From Dehalococcoidia bacterium UBA1141 (lineage in GTDB: Bacteria > Chloroflexota > Dehalococcoidia > Lucifugimonadales > UBA3495): DNA of 64,000 nucleotides. The stretch covers positions 1 through 64,000 of the forward strand of contig DCAE01000141.1 of assembly GCA_002311385.1 (NCBI GenBank), read 5' to 3'. Each line of letters opens with the position of its first letter. Positions within the stretch are counted from its first letter, which is position 1. Below are positions 51,164 to 60,922 of the stretch, piece by piece. Under the pieces are notes generated by a model. That model searched no databases. It was not told where the DNA came from and saw nothing but the letters and a program-made list of their open reading frames with translations. A program made the translations under genes and the position numbers.

Positions 51164-51871
51164 TCAGCATCCGGCCCGTCTGGCCCAATATTCCCAAGCA
51201 CGGTCCCCTGAAAGAGGCCGCACCTGAGTCTGACCCATCAATTCCACCTCGCCGGGAGACAGGTAGGTCACTTCTCCCATGCCCAGGGATTCGCTTAATA
51301 GCTTGGCGTTGACTTGAAGGTAAATCGAGGCCATCACCGCCGTCTTGATTGACGACCCCACGACAAGACAGCCGTGGCCTCGCATTAGAGCCACACGGCC
51401 GTCAGCCAGGGCTTTGGCCAAGTCGCGGCCTTGGTCCATGGTGGTGACCAGCATATTAGTGTCGCCGAAGGTGTCGCGGATATCCCACACCGGTACCTGT
51501 TCTCCAATCACCGCCGCCAAGTGGAAGATGGGCCGCAGGGGTGTGTTGGTGACGCCGTAGGGAATCACGGTCATGGAATGATTGTGAATCACCGCTTGCA
51601 CATCGGGGCGAGCTTGGTAGACGCCGCCGTGGATGGGCCGCTCCGCATACATGGTGCGGTCCCCCTGGTTTATGGGTTCGCCGTCTAGGTTGTACTCCAT
51701 CAGGTCCTCGGCGACCACCAGTTCGGGGGCTCGGGAACAAGATAGCCAGTAACGGTCAGGATTGTCAGGGTGGCGAAAACTAACATGGCCGAAGGCGTCA
51801 ACCACGTCCTCATGGGCCAAGATGCGGTTGGCAATAACTAGGTCCAGTAGGTTTGTGCTGAGGTCGGTCAT
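51164..51871 (-). CDS. Class II aldolase/adducin family protein
   Basis: 235 aa. Features: VVDAFGHVSFRHPDN, then the metal site with His pair in VIHNHS (H-x-H), and a later His in MRGHGCLVVG. Typical of fuculose/ribulose phosphate aldolases and decarboxylases of this fold. ATG 51871 has a poor SD. It sits in a minus-strand group NIPSNAP, aldolase, SnoaL and may handle a short carbonyl compound. Confidence 0.87.
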   Translation of the reverse strand: MTDLSTNLLDLVIANRILAHEDVVDAFGHVSFRHPDNPDRYWLSCSRAPELVVAEDLMEYNLDGEPINQGDRTMYAERPIHGGVYQARPDVQAVIHNHSMTVIPYGVTNTPLRPIFHLAAVIGEQVPVWDIRDTFGDTNMLVTTMDQGRDLAKALADGRVALMRGHGCLVVGSSIKTAVMASIYLQVNAKLLSESLGMGEVTYLSPGEVELMGQTQVRPLSGDRAWEYWARRAGC

Positions 51872-51976
51872 ACAGCCCGGCCCTTGTTGATGTTCAATTT
51901 CGCCATCTTTGGGCGGTGAATCGGATGTCTAGTTTGCTAGAAGATTAACTGGGTTGGTGTGTGCGCTGATATGCGT

Positions 51977-52011
51977 TCTCCCCCACCGCCCATGTTGGGC
52001 GACGGGGGAGA
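51977..52011. terminator. GC-rich hairpin between NIPSNAP and aldolase genes
   Basis: TCTCCCCC (51977-51984) pairs with GGGGGAGA (52004-52011); an inner CCCA/TGGG stem continues across 4-nt internal loops. TTTTTT follows on the plus strand only after 16 nt, so termination on the minus strand is uncertain. It may be an attenuator or mRNA stabiliser. Confidence 0.45.
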
Positions 52012-52063
52012 GATTGGACTCGGGGTTTTTTAGGTCCGCCGAATGCCGGTTAGTGCAAGCCGT

Positions 52064-52684
52064 TTAATGCATGGGTGAAAAAGACGATGGCACCATCAGC
52101 TTGTTTTCCTGTTTGACCAGGAATTCTCGGGTGGGGGGAGGCCAGTTGGGGTTCTTGATGGCCTCGGCCCGAACTTCGGACCGCTCATTGAGGTCCTTGT
52201 AGGGCCAGATGTGAATCCACTTGTTCAATCCGCCAATCTCGCTGGACATTGCGGCAGCCAGGGGAGAGTATTCTTCCCGATGGGGAATCGCTGCGGCCCA
52301 ACGGTTGATAACCTCAGGCATGGACCCGGGTTTGTAAGTGTAAACCCGCATCTCGTAGATATTGCCCAACGCTTGGTCTCCACCCATCTCCCGCATGAAG
52401 GGAGCCGGAGTGTAAATCTCCGATTCCATGTTCACCATCAGTTCGGGGTCGAACTTGGGCGGCCAATCCGGGTCTTTGCTGGCTTGGGCGCGGATGTCGG
52501 CGCGCTCCTCCACGCTGGCATAGGGCCATACGTGGATTACCTGGTTTAGGGCACCGAATTCGGTGTGCCAGAATGCGCCCAATTTGGAGTATTTCTCCCG
52601 GGCGGGCAGACCCTTGGCGAAGGACTCTTCAAACACTGGCACCGAGCCGGGTTTCAAGTTGTAGGTGCGAATTTCGTAAATCAT
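52064..52684 (-). CDS. NIPSNAP family protein, two domains
   Basis: 206 aa from ATG 52684 with AAAGGAG; longer readings start in front of the SD and are less likely. Two NIPSNAP domains, each with the pattern YEIRTYNLKPGSVP / YEMRVYTYKPGSMP, and the HVWPYASVEER / HIWPYKDLNER ends. Dimeric alpha/beta-barrel proteins of this family bind small ligands; bacterial members sit near catabolic genes. Catalytic role not shown. Confidence 0.88.
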   Translation of the reverse strand: MIYEIRTYNLKPGSVPVFEESFAKGLPAREKYSKLGAFWHTEFGALNQVIHVWPYASVEERADIRAQASKDPDWPPKFDPELMVNMESEIYTPAPFMREMGGDQALGNIYEMRVYTYKPGSMPEVINRWAAAIPHREEYSPLAAAMSSEIGGLNKWIHIWPYKDLNERSEVRAEAIKNPNWPPPTREFLVKQENKLMVPSSFSPMH

Positions 52685-52837
52685 GCCAACTCCTTTCCAA
52701 CATTTCGTCGTGTTTGCCATGGGCGGGACTGTATTCAAAGACGGGGTTTCCCCCATGAGTCAGTCACCGGGTGCGGATACGCGGTAGTGTAGCAAAAACC
52801 GTTATACCGGGCAAACGGGGTTTAATCAATCCGTTCC

Positions 52838-52911
52838 ACCGGCTTAGGCGGGTGCCCCAGAGCTTGCGAGGTAGAGGCGAACTCTGGATTCCGGCCTACG
52901 CCGGAATGACG
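52838..52911. repeat. Dispersed repeat A, copy 2
   Basis: The 29-nt core at 52883-52911 differs from the copy at 10977-11005 at one base (A for C in the centre of the palindrome). The CACCGG...GGTGCCCC part at 52838-52861 matches in outline. The two copies are 42 kb apart, both intergenic. Confidence 0.75.
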
Positions 52912-52940
52912 AGGCGGGTTAGAAACAACGCCGCAAAAGT

Positions 52941-53774
52941 TCAGCCTTCGTTTCCCGAGCGCACCAGGACTTTGTCACAAAGTTTCTTGGCCAGTTCTAT
53001 GAGTTCCGGGCAGGTCTGATTAGGGTCTCCAAGACAGACTACCAATGGCCACTGTCCGGCTCTGGCCTCCCGGCCCATCCGGGACAAAACTTCTTCGGCA
53101 TTGTCTGGGTTTAGCGGTAGCTCGATGCCGCGAATGTAAGGCCGGGCCAAATCCAAGGCGGTTGCGTCGCCTGCGATGTAATCGGCGAAGGATAGAATCT
53201 CCCGAACGCCTGGCAGAATCTGAGAAGGGTCGCCGTTTCCCAGTCCGCCGTTGCCCAGTCCGCCGTTGCCCAGACCAGTGAAGGTAACTGCCCGGTCCTT
53301 GGTGGAGAACTCGGCGACGTACTTTCGGGTCGCATCGATCTGGATTGCGTGGTTTCCTTCGTGTTGAACCACCCGCTCCATCAGATCAATCATCGTCAGA
53401 CTGGGGAAACTGTTGTGAGGGTTGTAGGGACTGATGGGACGGCTCAATTGCTCGGCTGAAAGCCCAACGAACAAGTTTCGCATGCGAGTCCCGGTGTCCA
53501 TCAATTTCTGAATGTCCCGCTTGAGGTGAGCGTCCCTGGTGTCGAAGGGGGGCAACATCTCCGGCTCACCGGCCATCAGCCTTTCCAAGGAGTCGACGAA
53601 AGCTGGGGCATCCAGATGCTTTAAGACCTCCCAGACCGACCAGCGCGAGCCCAGGAATGCCTCCTCGGGCTCCAGGTCTTCTAGAGACTTGAGTAGCGCT
53701 TGGTGACCGGCGTCCATTTTCTCTAGGGCGCGGTCACGGCGTTGCAGCAATTTTTCTTCGTCTTGGGTTGGCAT
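52941..53774 (-). CDS. DinB/MDMPI-like N-terminal protein with extra C-terminal domain
   Basis: 277 aa, ATG 53774 with GGGAG. The first about 160 residues form a DinB-like four-helix bundle: SVWEVLKHLDAP, and a metal-type His in VVQHEGNHAIQID. Residues 167-178 are three copies of GLGN (from the 15-bp repeat), a flexible joint. The last about 85 residues (IAGDATALDLARPYI, WPLVVCLGDP) form a domain I cannot name. Role unknown; DinB relatives include thiol S-transferases and isomerases. Confidence 0.78.
   Translation of the reverse strand: MPTQDEEKLLQRRDRALEKMDAGHQALLKSLEDLEPEEAFLGSRWSVWEVLKHLDAPAFVDSLERLMAGEPEMLPPFDTRDAHLKRDIQKLMDTGTRMRNLFVGLSAEQLSRPISPYNPHNSFPSLTMIDLMERVVQHEGNHAIQIDATRKYVAEFSTKDRAVTFTGLGNGGLGNGGLGNGDPSQILPGVREILSFADYIAGDATALDLARPYIRGIELPLNPDNAEEVLSRMGREARAGQWPLVVCLGDPNQTCPELIELAKKLCDKVLVRSGNEG
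53231..53275 (-). repeat. Three in-frame 15-bp units inside the DinB-like gene
   Basis: CGCCGTTTCCCAGTC, CGCCGTTGCCCAGTC and CGCCGTTGCCCAGAC, encoding repeated GLGNG on the minus strand. As the unit is 15 bp, copy change keeps the frame. Confidence 0.85.
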
Positions 53775-53873
53775 GAATGCTCCCTTTTTGATTTGGGTCG
53801 ACCATCTACCAATATACGCTATGATATGCGCAGGAACTGAAAATCCAGTCGATAATTACTTATCTAATCAAGA

Positions 53874-54689
53874 ATGGACCAAGCAAGCACAATCTCGGTA
53901 AAACCCGGCCAATCCTTTACCCCACGAGCCATGAAGGGGCTTCTGGAGATTTGCGCTCCGGCTGCCGGTGAACCGGCCTCTTCGGTGTATCTCCGGCCTG
54001 GGCAGGGACAACAGTTCTTGGAGAGCCAAGAGTCTGACGGCCGGGCGTGGTGGGAACGTTTGTCGGTCTTGGATCGCTCCGTGCTCGCTTCCGACACTGG
54101 TCTGGTGGCTCTACGCAGTGGAAACCAAGTGCTGGTTATCTTGCCACCCTTTCCTGTGTTGGGCCTACCTCCGGTGTTGGCTCTCTCTACAGAGTCGGCC
54201 CCCTCTACGGAAAAAGAGGGTGTTTCATCGTCTTGGGACACAGAATCCCTCTTGACGCTGCTGGAAACGGAGTACACTATAGGCGTAATTTTGCTGCGGT
54301 TGGGCCGTTTTTCGGTGGCGGTATTTCAGGGCCGTGATTTGCTCACCGCAAAGACAGATGCCCGCTACGTGAAAGGCCGCCACGCAGCCGGAGGAACCTC
54401 TCAGAAACGTTACCAGCGCATCCGTGAGGGACAGATAAGAAAGCTCTACGATAAGACCTGTGAGGCGGTGCAGATACAGTTTGGGTCCGTGGCTGACGAA
54501 CTGGATTACATACTTCTGGGCGGGGACAAATTCACTCTGGAAGGTTTCTTGAAAGTCTGCCCGTATCTGGAAAAACAACGAGGCAGGATTTTGGAGCGGC
54601 GGCTGAACATCCGGGATCCCAAACGGGATACTTTGGAGGAGGCCGCGGGCATGCTTGGCGAATGCCGGGTTTATCCCCTGACATGGTGA
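53874..54689 (+). CDS. VLRF1-type (Vms1-like) release factor / peptidyl-tRNA hydrolase
   Basis: 271 aa. The core is an eRF1-like fold: FSVAVFQGRDLL, then the catalytic loop KGRHAAGGTSQKRYQRIREGQ (here named as residues 167-187, with G168, R169, H170, Gly-Gly 173-174, Q177 and R179), then helices and LLGGDKFTLEGFL. This matches bacterial/actinobacterial VLRF1 proteins, relatives of yeast Vms1 and ANKZF1, which release nascent chains from stalled 60S/50S peptidyl-tRNA. It is 80 nt upstream of mutS2 on the same strand. ATG 53874 has no clear SD. Confidence 0.82.
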   Translation: MDQASTISVKPGQSFTPRAMKGLLEICAPAAGEPASSVYLRPGQGQQFLESQESDGRAWWERLSVLDRSVLASDTGLVALRSGNQVLVILPPFPVLGLPPVLALSTESAPSTEKEGVSSSWDTESLLTLLETEYTIGVILLRLGRFSVAVFQGRDLLTAKTDARYVKGRHAAGGTSQKRYQRIREGQIRKLYDKTCEAVQIQFGSVADELDYILLGGDKFTLEGFLKVCPYLEKQRGRILERRLNIRDPKRDTLEEAAGMLGECRVYPLTW

Positions 54690-54769
54690 TGGGATTGGTG
54701 ATTCGGATTCGAATCGGCGATTGTTCTAGCCCACAAGTCTAAAATTAACAAAAAGGTATCAAACGCAGA

Positions 54770-57379
54770 TTGACTGACGGCGCAGAAAAATTTACCCTCG
54801 ATACCGAGAAGCAAGCGACTCCTCTCGGTTCCTCTCCGGACGGCCTTGAGCCGAAACCCCATTGGCCCAACCCCGGCCCCGTGACTGATTCCCCCTCTCC
54901 GGCCCTAGGGCCAATGGGGTTTGAGCAGTCGGTCCGGCTGTTGGAATTCGACCAAGTTAGGCAGCAACTGGCCGAATTTACCCGCACGGTCATCGGTCGG
55001 GAGCAGGCATTATCTCTAACCCCCTCGATAGACCTTTTGGAAGTGGCGACCGGTCAGCAAGAGACCACGGAAGCGCGCCAATATTTGGACCACGGAGGAG
55101 GGTTGGAGTTCGGGCCGGGGCTCGATTTTCGAGGCTATATAAACCGTGGCCTGTTGGGTGGATTCTTGCGGGGAGAGGAGTTGCATGCGGTGCGGGGGTT
55201 GGCAGAGGCGGTGCGGCATAATCGTAGCTCCCTGTCCCGCCACGAAGAACTGCCCCTATTAGCCGGGGTGGCCGACAATCTCCCCGACCTGTCTGGTTTG
55301 GCTCGAGCCATAAGTTCGGCCATAAGCCCGGCTGGCGAAGTTTTGGACCATGCCAGCCCAGCATTGCGTCAACTTCGAGAGGAGTCAAAGGCCGTTCACG
55401 AGCGCCTCAACAGCGTGATGGAGCGCAACCTTCGCCGGTTGCAGCGCCAAGAGTTGATTCAAGAACCCATCATCACCCAGCGCAACGGGCGTTTGGTGCT
55501 GCTCATCCGCGCCGAGATGCGGTATCGTGTGCCGGGCATCGTCCACGATGTGTCGGATAGCGGCGCGACAGTGTTTGTTGAGCCCATGCCAGCCATTGAT
55601 CTGGGCAACCGGTGGCGAGAAACCCGCTTGGCGGAGGAGCGGGAGGAAGAGCGAATCCTGCGCCATCTTTCCAGCTTGGTGGGCGAGTCGGGTGAAGACC
55701 TCCTTCTGGCTCTGGACCTGATGGCCCGGTTGGATTTGGATGTGGCCAAGGGACGTTACTCAGCGGCTACCAGTTCAATCGCGCCTTCGGTGTTCGACCC
55801 GTCCGTGGTCGACCCGTCGACAAATGCCTCGCCTGAGGATGAAGGCCAGCCGTCAAGCTCACCGGGCAGTTTGCCAGCCAGCTTGAAATTATCGGGAGCT
55901 CGCCATCCACTGCTCACCGGCTCGGTGGTGCCCATCAGCCTGGAGTTGGGCGGAAGCCAGTCGGTGATGTTAATCACCGGTCCCAACGCCGGAGGCAAGA
56001 CGGTCACGTTGAAGACAGTGGGATTGCTGGCTCTGATGGCTCAATCCGGCCTTCACGTTCCAGTGGACGAAGCCAGATTTCCCATTTTCGACGGCGTTTA
56101 CGCCGACATTGGCGACCAGCAGAGCATCGAGCAGTCCCTTTCCACCTTTAGCTCCCACATCCGCAACCTGCTAAGGATAATGGAGTCCGCCACCGGAGAT
56201 TCGCTGGTTTTGGTGGATGAATTGGGCACCAGCACCGACCCGGAAGAGGGCGCGGCATTGGCCAAAGCTATTCTTGGTCATTTTTGGCGTAAGGGAGCGC
56301 TCATGGTGGCTACTACTCATCACCGAGGCGTGGCAAATTACGTGCAAGAGCAGCCGGGGATGGTCAACGCCAGCGTGGACCTTCATCCGGAGACGTTGGA
56401 CCCGACATACCGTGTGACCCTGGGTCTGCCGGGCCGCAGCTACGCCCTAACCATCGCAGCCCGGTTGGGTGTTCCTCAAGACGTATTGGACGAAGCGCGG
56501 CAGGCCTTGTCGCCGGAAGAGCAGGCAACAGAAGGCTTGTTAAAAGAGCTGCAAGAAGAACGGGGGCTAGTGGAGGCGCTGCGGAGAGAGGCCGAAGCCG
56601 CGTTGTCGCAGGCCAGGGAGAATCAGGCGGAGATGGAATCCAGGCTGGCTTCGGTTGAGATGTCCAAGATTGAGATGGTGGAGCAAGCCCGCCAGGACCT
56701 ACAGGAGCGGATTGGTGGCATGCTCTCACGACTGCAGCAAGCCGAGCGGGTCATGGAAAGGCCGACAGGCCAACCTGGACCAGGAGACATCTCACGTCCT
56801 AGTCTGCCTAGTTTGATTGATGACGTTGGCCAGATACAAAGTGAATTGCGCTCCCAACTGGCGGCAGACCGGCGGGCGGTCAATGCTCCCTCATGGCAAC
56901 CTATACCGGTCTACCGAGCGTCGTGGCATGAGGAACTAAAGGTTGGAGACAGGGTCTATATCCGGGGGATTGATCGTCCGGTCGAAGTTATAGCTCCTCC
57001 CAACCAAGAATCCCAGGTGGAGGTATTGTTGGGGTCCATCAGGGCCACGATTCCGGTATACCAACTTGACCGCCCGGCCGGAGGACCGCGACCCTCCTCT
57101 GAGCCCAGAGTGGTTATAAGCCGCACTAACCGGCGCAGTACCAGCCCAGAGATAGACCTGCGAGGCCAGCGGGTTGACGAAGCCGTGGAGAATGTTGAGG
57201 GATGGCTGAACGACGCTGCCCTAGATGGTATGAGCCCCGTGAGGATTATTCACGGCAAAGGCACGGGAGCGTTGCGCCGGGCCGTCCGTGAGTTATTAGA
57301 CGGCCATCCGTTGGTGGAGTCCGCAGCTTCCGGTGAGGGCCCTGGCGGCGACGGCGTCACCGTGGTTGAACTGAAATAG
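54770..57379 (+). CDS. mutS2: MutS2 / RqcU, ribosome-collision ATPase with Smr domain
   Basis: 869 aa from a TTG at 54770; an ATG at 54914 (MGFEQSVRLLEFDQVRQQL) is the likely family start and gives about 821 aa, with a Pro-rich upstream part. ABC ATPase: Walker A GPNAGGKT (404-411), signature region, Walker B LVLVDELGTSTDPEEG, then an Ala/Glu-rich coiled coil (about 600-690), KOW-like segment, and a C-terminal Smr domain (IDLRGQRVDEAV and HGKGTGALR) of the DLRG / HGxGxG type. It senses collided ribosomes and splits them in Bacillus. Downstream of VLRF1. Confidence 0.92.
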   Translation: MTDGAEKFTLDTEKQATPLGSSPDGLEPKPHWPNPGPVTDSPSPALGPMGFEQSVRLLEFDQVRQQLAEFTRTVIGREQALSLTPSIDLLEVATGQQETTEARQYLDHGGGLEFGPGLDFRGYINRGLLGGFLRGEELHAVRGLAEAVRHNRSSLSRHEELPLLAGVADNLPDLSGLARAISSAISPAGEVLDHASPALRQLREESKAVHERLNSVMERNLRRLQRQELIQEPIITQRNGRLVLLIRAEMRYRVPGIVHDVSDSGATVFVEPMPAIDLGNRWRETRLAEEREEERILRHLSSLVGESGEDLLLALDLMARLDLDVAKGRYSAATSSIAPSVFDPSVVDPSTNASPEDEGQPSSSPGSLPASLKLSGARHPLLTGSVVPISLELGGSQSVMLITGPNAGGKTVTLKTVGLLALMAQSGLHVPVDEARFPIFDGVYADIGDQQSIEQSLSTFSSHIRNLLRIMESATGDSLVLVDELGTSTDPEEGAALAKAILGHFWRKGALMVATTHHRGVANYVQEQPGMVNASVDLHPETLDPTYRVTLGLPGRSYALTIAARLGVPQDVLDEARQALSPEEQATEGLLKELQEERGLVEALRREAEAALSQARENQAEMESRLASVEMSKIEMVEQARQDLQERIGGMLSRLQQAERVMERPTGQPGPGDISRPSLPSLIDDVGQIQSELRSQLAADRRAVNAPSWQPIPVYRASWHEELKVGDRVYIRGIDRPVEVIAPPNQESQVEVLLGSIRATIPVYQLDRPAGGPRPSSEPRVVISRTNRRSTSPEIDLRGQRVDEAVENVEGWLNDAALDGMSPVRIIHGKGTGALRRAVRELLDGHPLVESAASGEGPGGDGVTVVELK

Positions 57380-57432
57380 AGTCGATATTAGCCCGAAAAA
57401 CGAGCTGGCAGTATCGGCGGCGATTGCTATGG

Positions 57433-60400
57433 CTACGATAATTCTTCCAACAGCGCCTTGGCGTCAATCAAGTCCGGCGTTTCGAACCCCTCTGTGAACC
57501 ATCCATAGGTCTCTTCCAGCAATTCTCGGGCATCTTTGTTTTTGCCATGCTTCTGCCACAGCCGAGTTAGGCTCATTGCAGCCCTTAACTCCAACGATTT
57601 GGCACTCTGGCTCCTGGCTACTTGAATGGCTTGCTTGAAGTATTCCTCAGCCTCGACTTCGTTCCCCTCAGGCAAGAGCAGAAAGTCGCCTTTAATCCGG
57701 TACAGCTCCGCTTCCCAATACCGCTCACCAGTTTCCTCCACTAGGGCAAACGCCTCGGTCAGCGCTTCTAAACCAATCTTAGAATTCATCGCGCTTAAAT
57801 TGGCTTCCGCAAACCATGCCAGAAACTCTGGACGGACTGCTGGAGGGCCCATCTTGGCGTAATCGTCTAAACCCTGACGCATACCAGCAATGCCATCTTG
57901 GGCCCGGCCCATCTGCGCCCAACAAGCACCCTGGTTTATGGTGGCCCACACAAGATATAGAGCGAACTGCTGCTCTCGCAAGAGTTCGTGGAAAGACTCT
58001 GTAGTATTCATAGCGATTTCAGTTGAACGAGTTTCAATATAAAAAATCACCGCACGGTTCTGAACATAAGCGATGTTAAAGGTGTGCGACACTTCTTGCG
58101 CCAAGGCGAGGGCCTCTTGAATCTGGTTAGACGCCTGATCCGGATAGCCTAACAGCCACACGTTCCTGGCGGACCAACACAGGGCGGCACATGTCGGTTC
58201 AACATTGTAAATCAGGGCTAAGGACCGGTGTTGTTGAACATCGGAACGGGATATGCCCTGTAGAAAATGCTGCTGTGCGGAAGCGGTCTCCCCCATTTGG
58301 AACATAGCAGTGCCCACATTACGTTGGGCTACCAGCATAGGAATCGGGTCTTTGTTGCGTTGGGCTGCGACCAGGCAACGTTCAGCCACTTCAAGGGCCG
58401 ATTTATAATCGGCATTGCCGATATAGTATGTGAATAGTCCGTACATCACCTGAAAATACTCAGGTGTCTCCCCGATTCGGTTAATCAGTTCACTAGCCCT
58501 GCCGAGCGCTTCTTTTACCTCTAGGGAACTCCACCCCTTGATCTGAAGCAAACTTTGTCCCAGATTAGTCTGTAAAGACACTTCTTGAGAATCCCGTTCC
58601 GGTGTTTCCGGCAAGGCTCCCAGAAGTTCCAAACCTTTAGTAAGGTGGTTTACCGCTTCCACGTTGGCGGAGCGTTGTCGGGCACGCTGGCCAGCCGTCT
58701 TCCAAAAGGTGACAGCTTTCTGGTTGAGTCCGGCCTCGGTGTAGTGGTGGGCCACAAGTTCGGGCTGAGTTTCGACTGTCTCAGGGAAACTCTCCTCATA
58801 TACTTGGGCCACCATCTGGTGGTATTGCTGTCTCCGGCTAATCAGGAGGGAGTTGTAGGCCGCGTCTCGGATGAGAGCATGTTTGAATACATAACTAGCT
58901 TGTGGTGTTACCCCTTGCTGGTAGAGGAATTCGCCGGTGACCAGTTGCCTAAGATGGTCTGCCAACGGTGCTTCATCACGGTGGTAAACGGCTTGAATCA
59001 GTTGATATACGAACTCCCTACCCAAGACAGCCGCCAGTTGGACTACCTCTTTCACTTCCCCCAGCCGGTCCAGCCGGGCTGTAAGCGAGTCTTGAAGGGT
59101 TGAAGGATGGCTAGCGCAGTCAACGGGCTACTTAGCTCGTACTGGCCATCTACTTCATAAAGAAGGCCCGACTCAATCACCATCTGAGTCAGTTCTTCCA
59201 CGAACAGAGGCACACCGTCGCTCTTGGCCGCTATCTGAGTCACTACTTCTTCTGGGAGTTCTTTGCCGCCAGTCAGCCGGGCCATCATATCTGTCGCTAA
59301 CCTCTGAGGCAGGCGGTTCAGAGTAATTTGAGTGAAATGCCCCCTGCTTCCCCACGGTGGCGTGAACTCGGGCCGGAAGGTGAAAATGGCCATGACTTTT
59401 GATGTTGCAACCTGATCCACCAAGAGGCCAAGAAACTCCAAAGTTGTAGGATCGGCCCAGTGGAGGTCTTCATACACGGCTAAAACGGGTTGTTGGGAGA
59501 CCGTCTCCTCCAATAGCTGCACCAGAAGTTCAATGGTCCTTTGTCTCTGACGTTGGGGGCTCAGGTTCAATTGTGGATACCGGTCAACTAATGGCACCGA
59601 CAACAATCCTGCGAATAGCGGGACTGACTCGGTAATTTGGAACGAGTAGTCTTCCAACCTTCGTTCCAATAATTGAAGACGCTCTCCAGAAGAAGCCCCC
59701 TTGCGGAATCCCAGCCAGTGTTCAAGGGACTCGATTATCGGGAATAGGGGACTATTCTGATGGTAAGGCGAACAACGGTTTACTACAAGCCAATGTGGTC
59801 GGCTTTCCAGCCCGTCGTATATCCCTTGAAGCAACCGTGACTTGCCAATGCCAGCCTCACCGCTGACCAACACCACTTGGCCTTGCCCTTCCTCCACCTG
59901 CTCCCAACGATCCATCACTAGTCCGACTTCCTGGTCACGGCCAACTAAGGGAGTCAATTGGGTAGACGCAGCGACGTCGAAACGGGTCTGGGCGCTACTC
60001 TCCTCAATAACTCGAAATAGCTCCATGGGTTGAGAGATGCCTTTGAGCTCATGGATCCCCATGGAATTGCATAAGAAGAGCCCTTGGACCAGTTTGGCAG
60101 TGACGTCGCTTATTACCACCGTGTTGGGTTCGGCAGCTCCTTCCAATCGAGCGGCGATGTTGGGCGTCTCTCCCACGATGGCCAAGGATTCCAAGGTGAC
60201 TCCGCCTCCCATCTCCCCGGCCACCACCAATCCGGTATGGACGCCTATTCGGACCGTCAGTTCCAGATCATTGTCCCGGCGAAGGCGGGTATTCAGCACA
60301 AGCATATCTTCTAGTATCGCCAGCCCGGTCCTAATCGACCGTTGGGGATCGTCTTCGTGAGCTTGAGGGTAGCCGAAATATATGAGCAAGCCATCGCAAA

Positions 60401-60835
60401 GATACTTTGCGATGTGCCCTTCAAATCGAGCAACAGCGCCAGCACATACCTCTTGGTAGCTGCGTATCACGTCTCGTAGCACTTCGGGGTCCAATTGCTG
60501 GGAAAGGGCGGTGGAGCCTTGCAGATCGCAGAACATAACGGTGAGTTGGCGGCGTTCCGCTTCGGGAGAGCGTCCTGCTTCGGGAAAAATAGAAGCAGGC
60601 GATGGTGGGTTCTCAGCGTTGGTTGCCGGTAGGGGCTGCGAGGCAACAAAGTTGGAAGGGGCAGAACCTAGCGCACGTTGGGCTGCGGCTAGCCCAGGGC
60701 ATCGGCGTTGTCCGGGTCGAGCACGAGCACGTCATCAGCAAGCTGGCTTACCTGTGGCCAATCACGCTGATCGGCTGAATCCTCGATTTGGTCAAGCAGA
60801 CGCTCGATTCGTCTTTTTATCCGGTCACTGGACAT
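57433..60835 (-). pseudogene. Class III cyclase / AAA ATPase / TPR signalling protein, two frameshifts
   Basis: Three reading frames join into one protein of about 1,134 aa. From ATG 60835: helical start (DRIKRRIERLLDQIEDS...DPDNADALG), a frameshift near 60690, AAAQRALGS..., then ERRQLTVMFCDLQGST (cyclase), AAA module with GEAGIGKSRL, frameshift near 59105, and TPR repeats to the stop at 57433. Each shift is cured by adding one G/C to a short run. The cyclase metal motif reads CDG in place of GDG. Such proteins act as cAMP- or signal-linked regulators in Chloroflexota. Confidence 0.8.
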
Positions 60836-60922
60836 TACGAGGAATATAAGCGTTGGGGAAGGGTTTTGTCCACATTTTGGCAAGGCCCATCTACTGATTA
60901 GGTGGCCGAAACAACAGGTCTT

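Noticed and set aside
59052..60536. Cyclase-ATPase and TPR proteins as two separate, coupled genes (GTGA overlap)
   Set aside because: The other frame encodes the exact missing link (STLQDSLTARLDRLGEVKEV) across the join, so a frameshift in one gene is the better reading.
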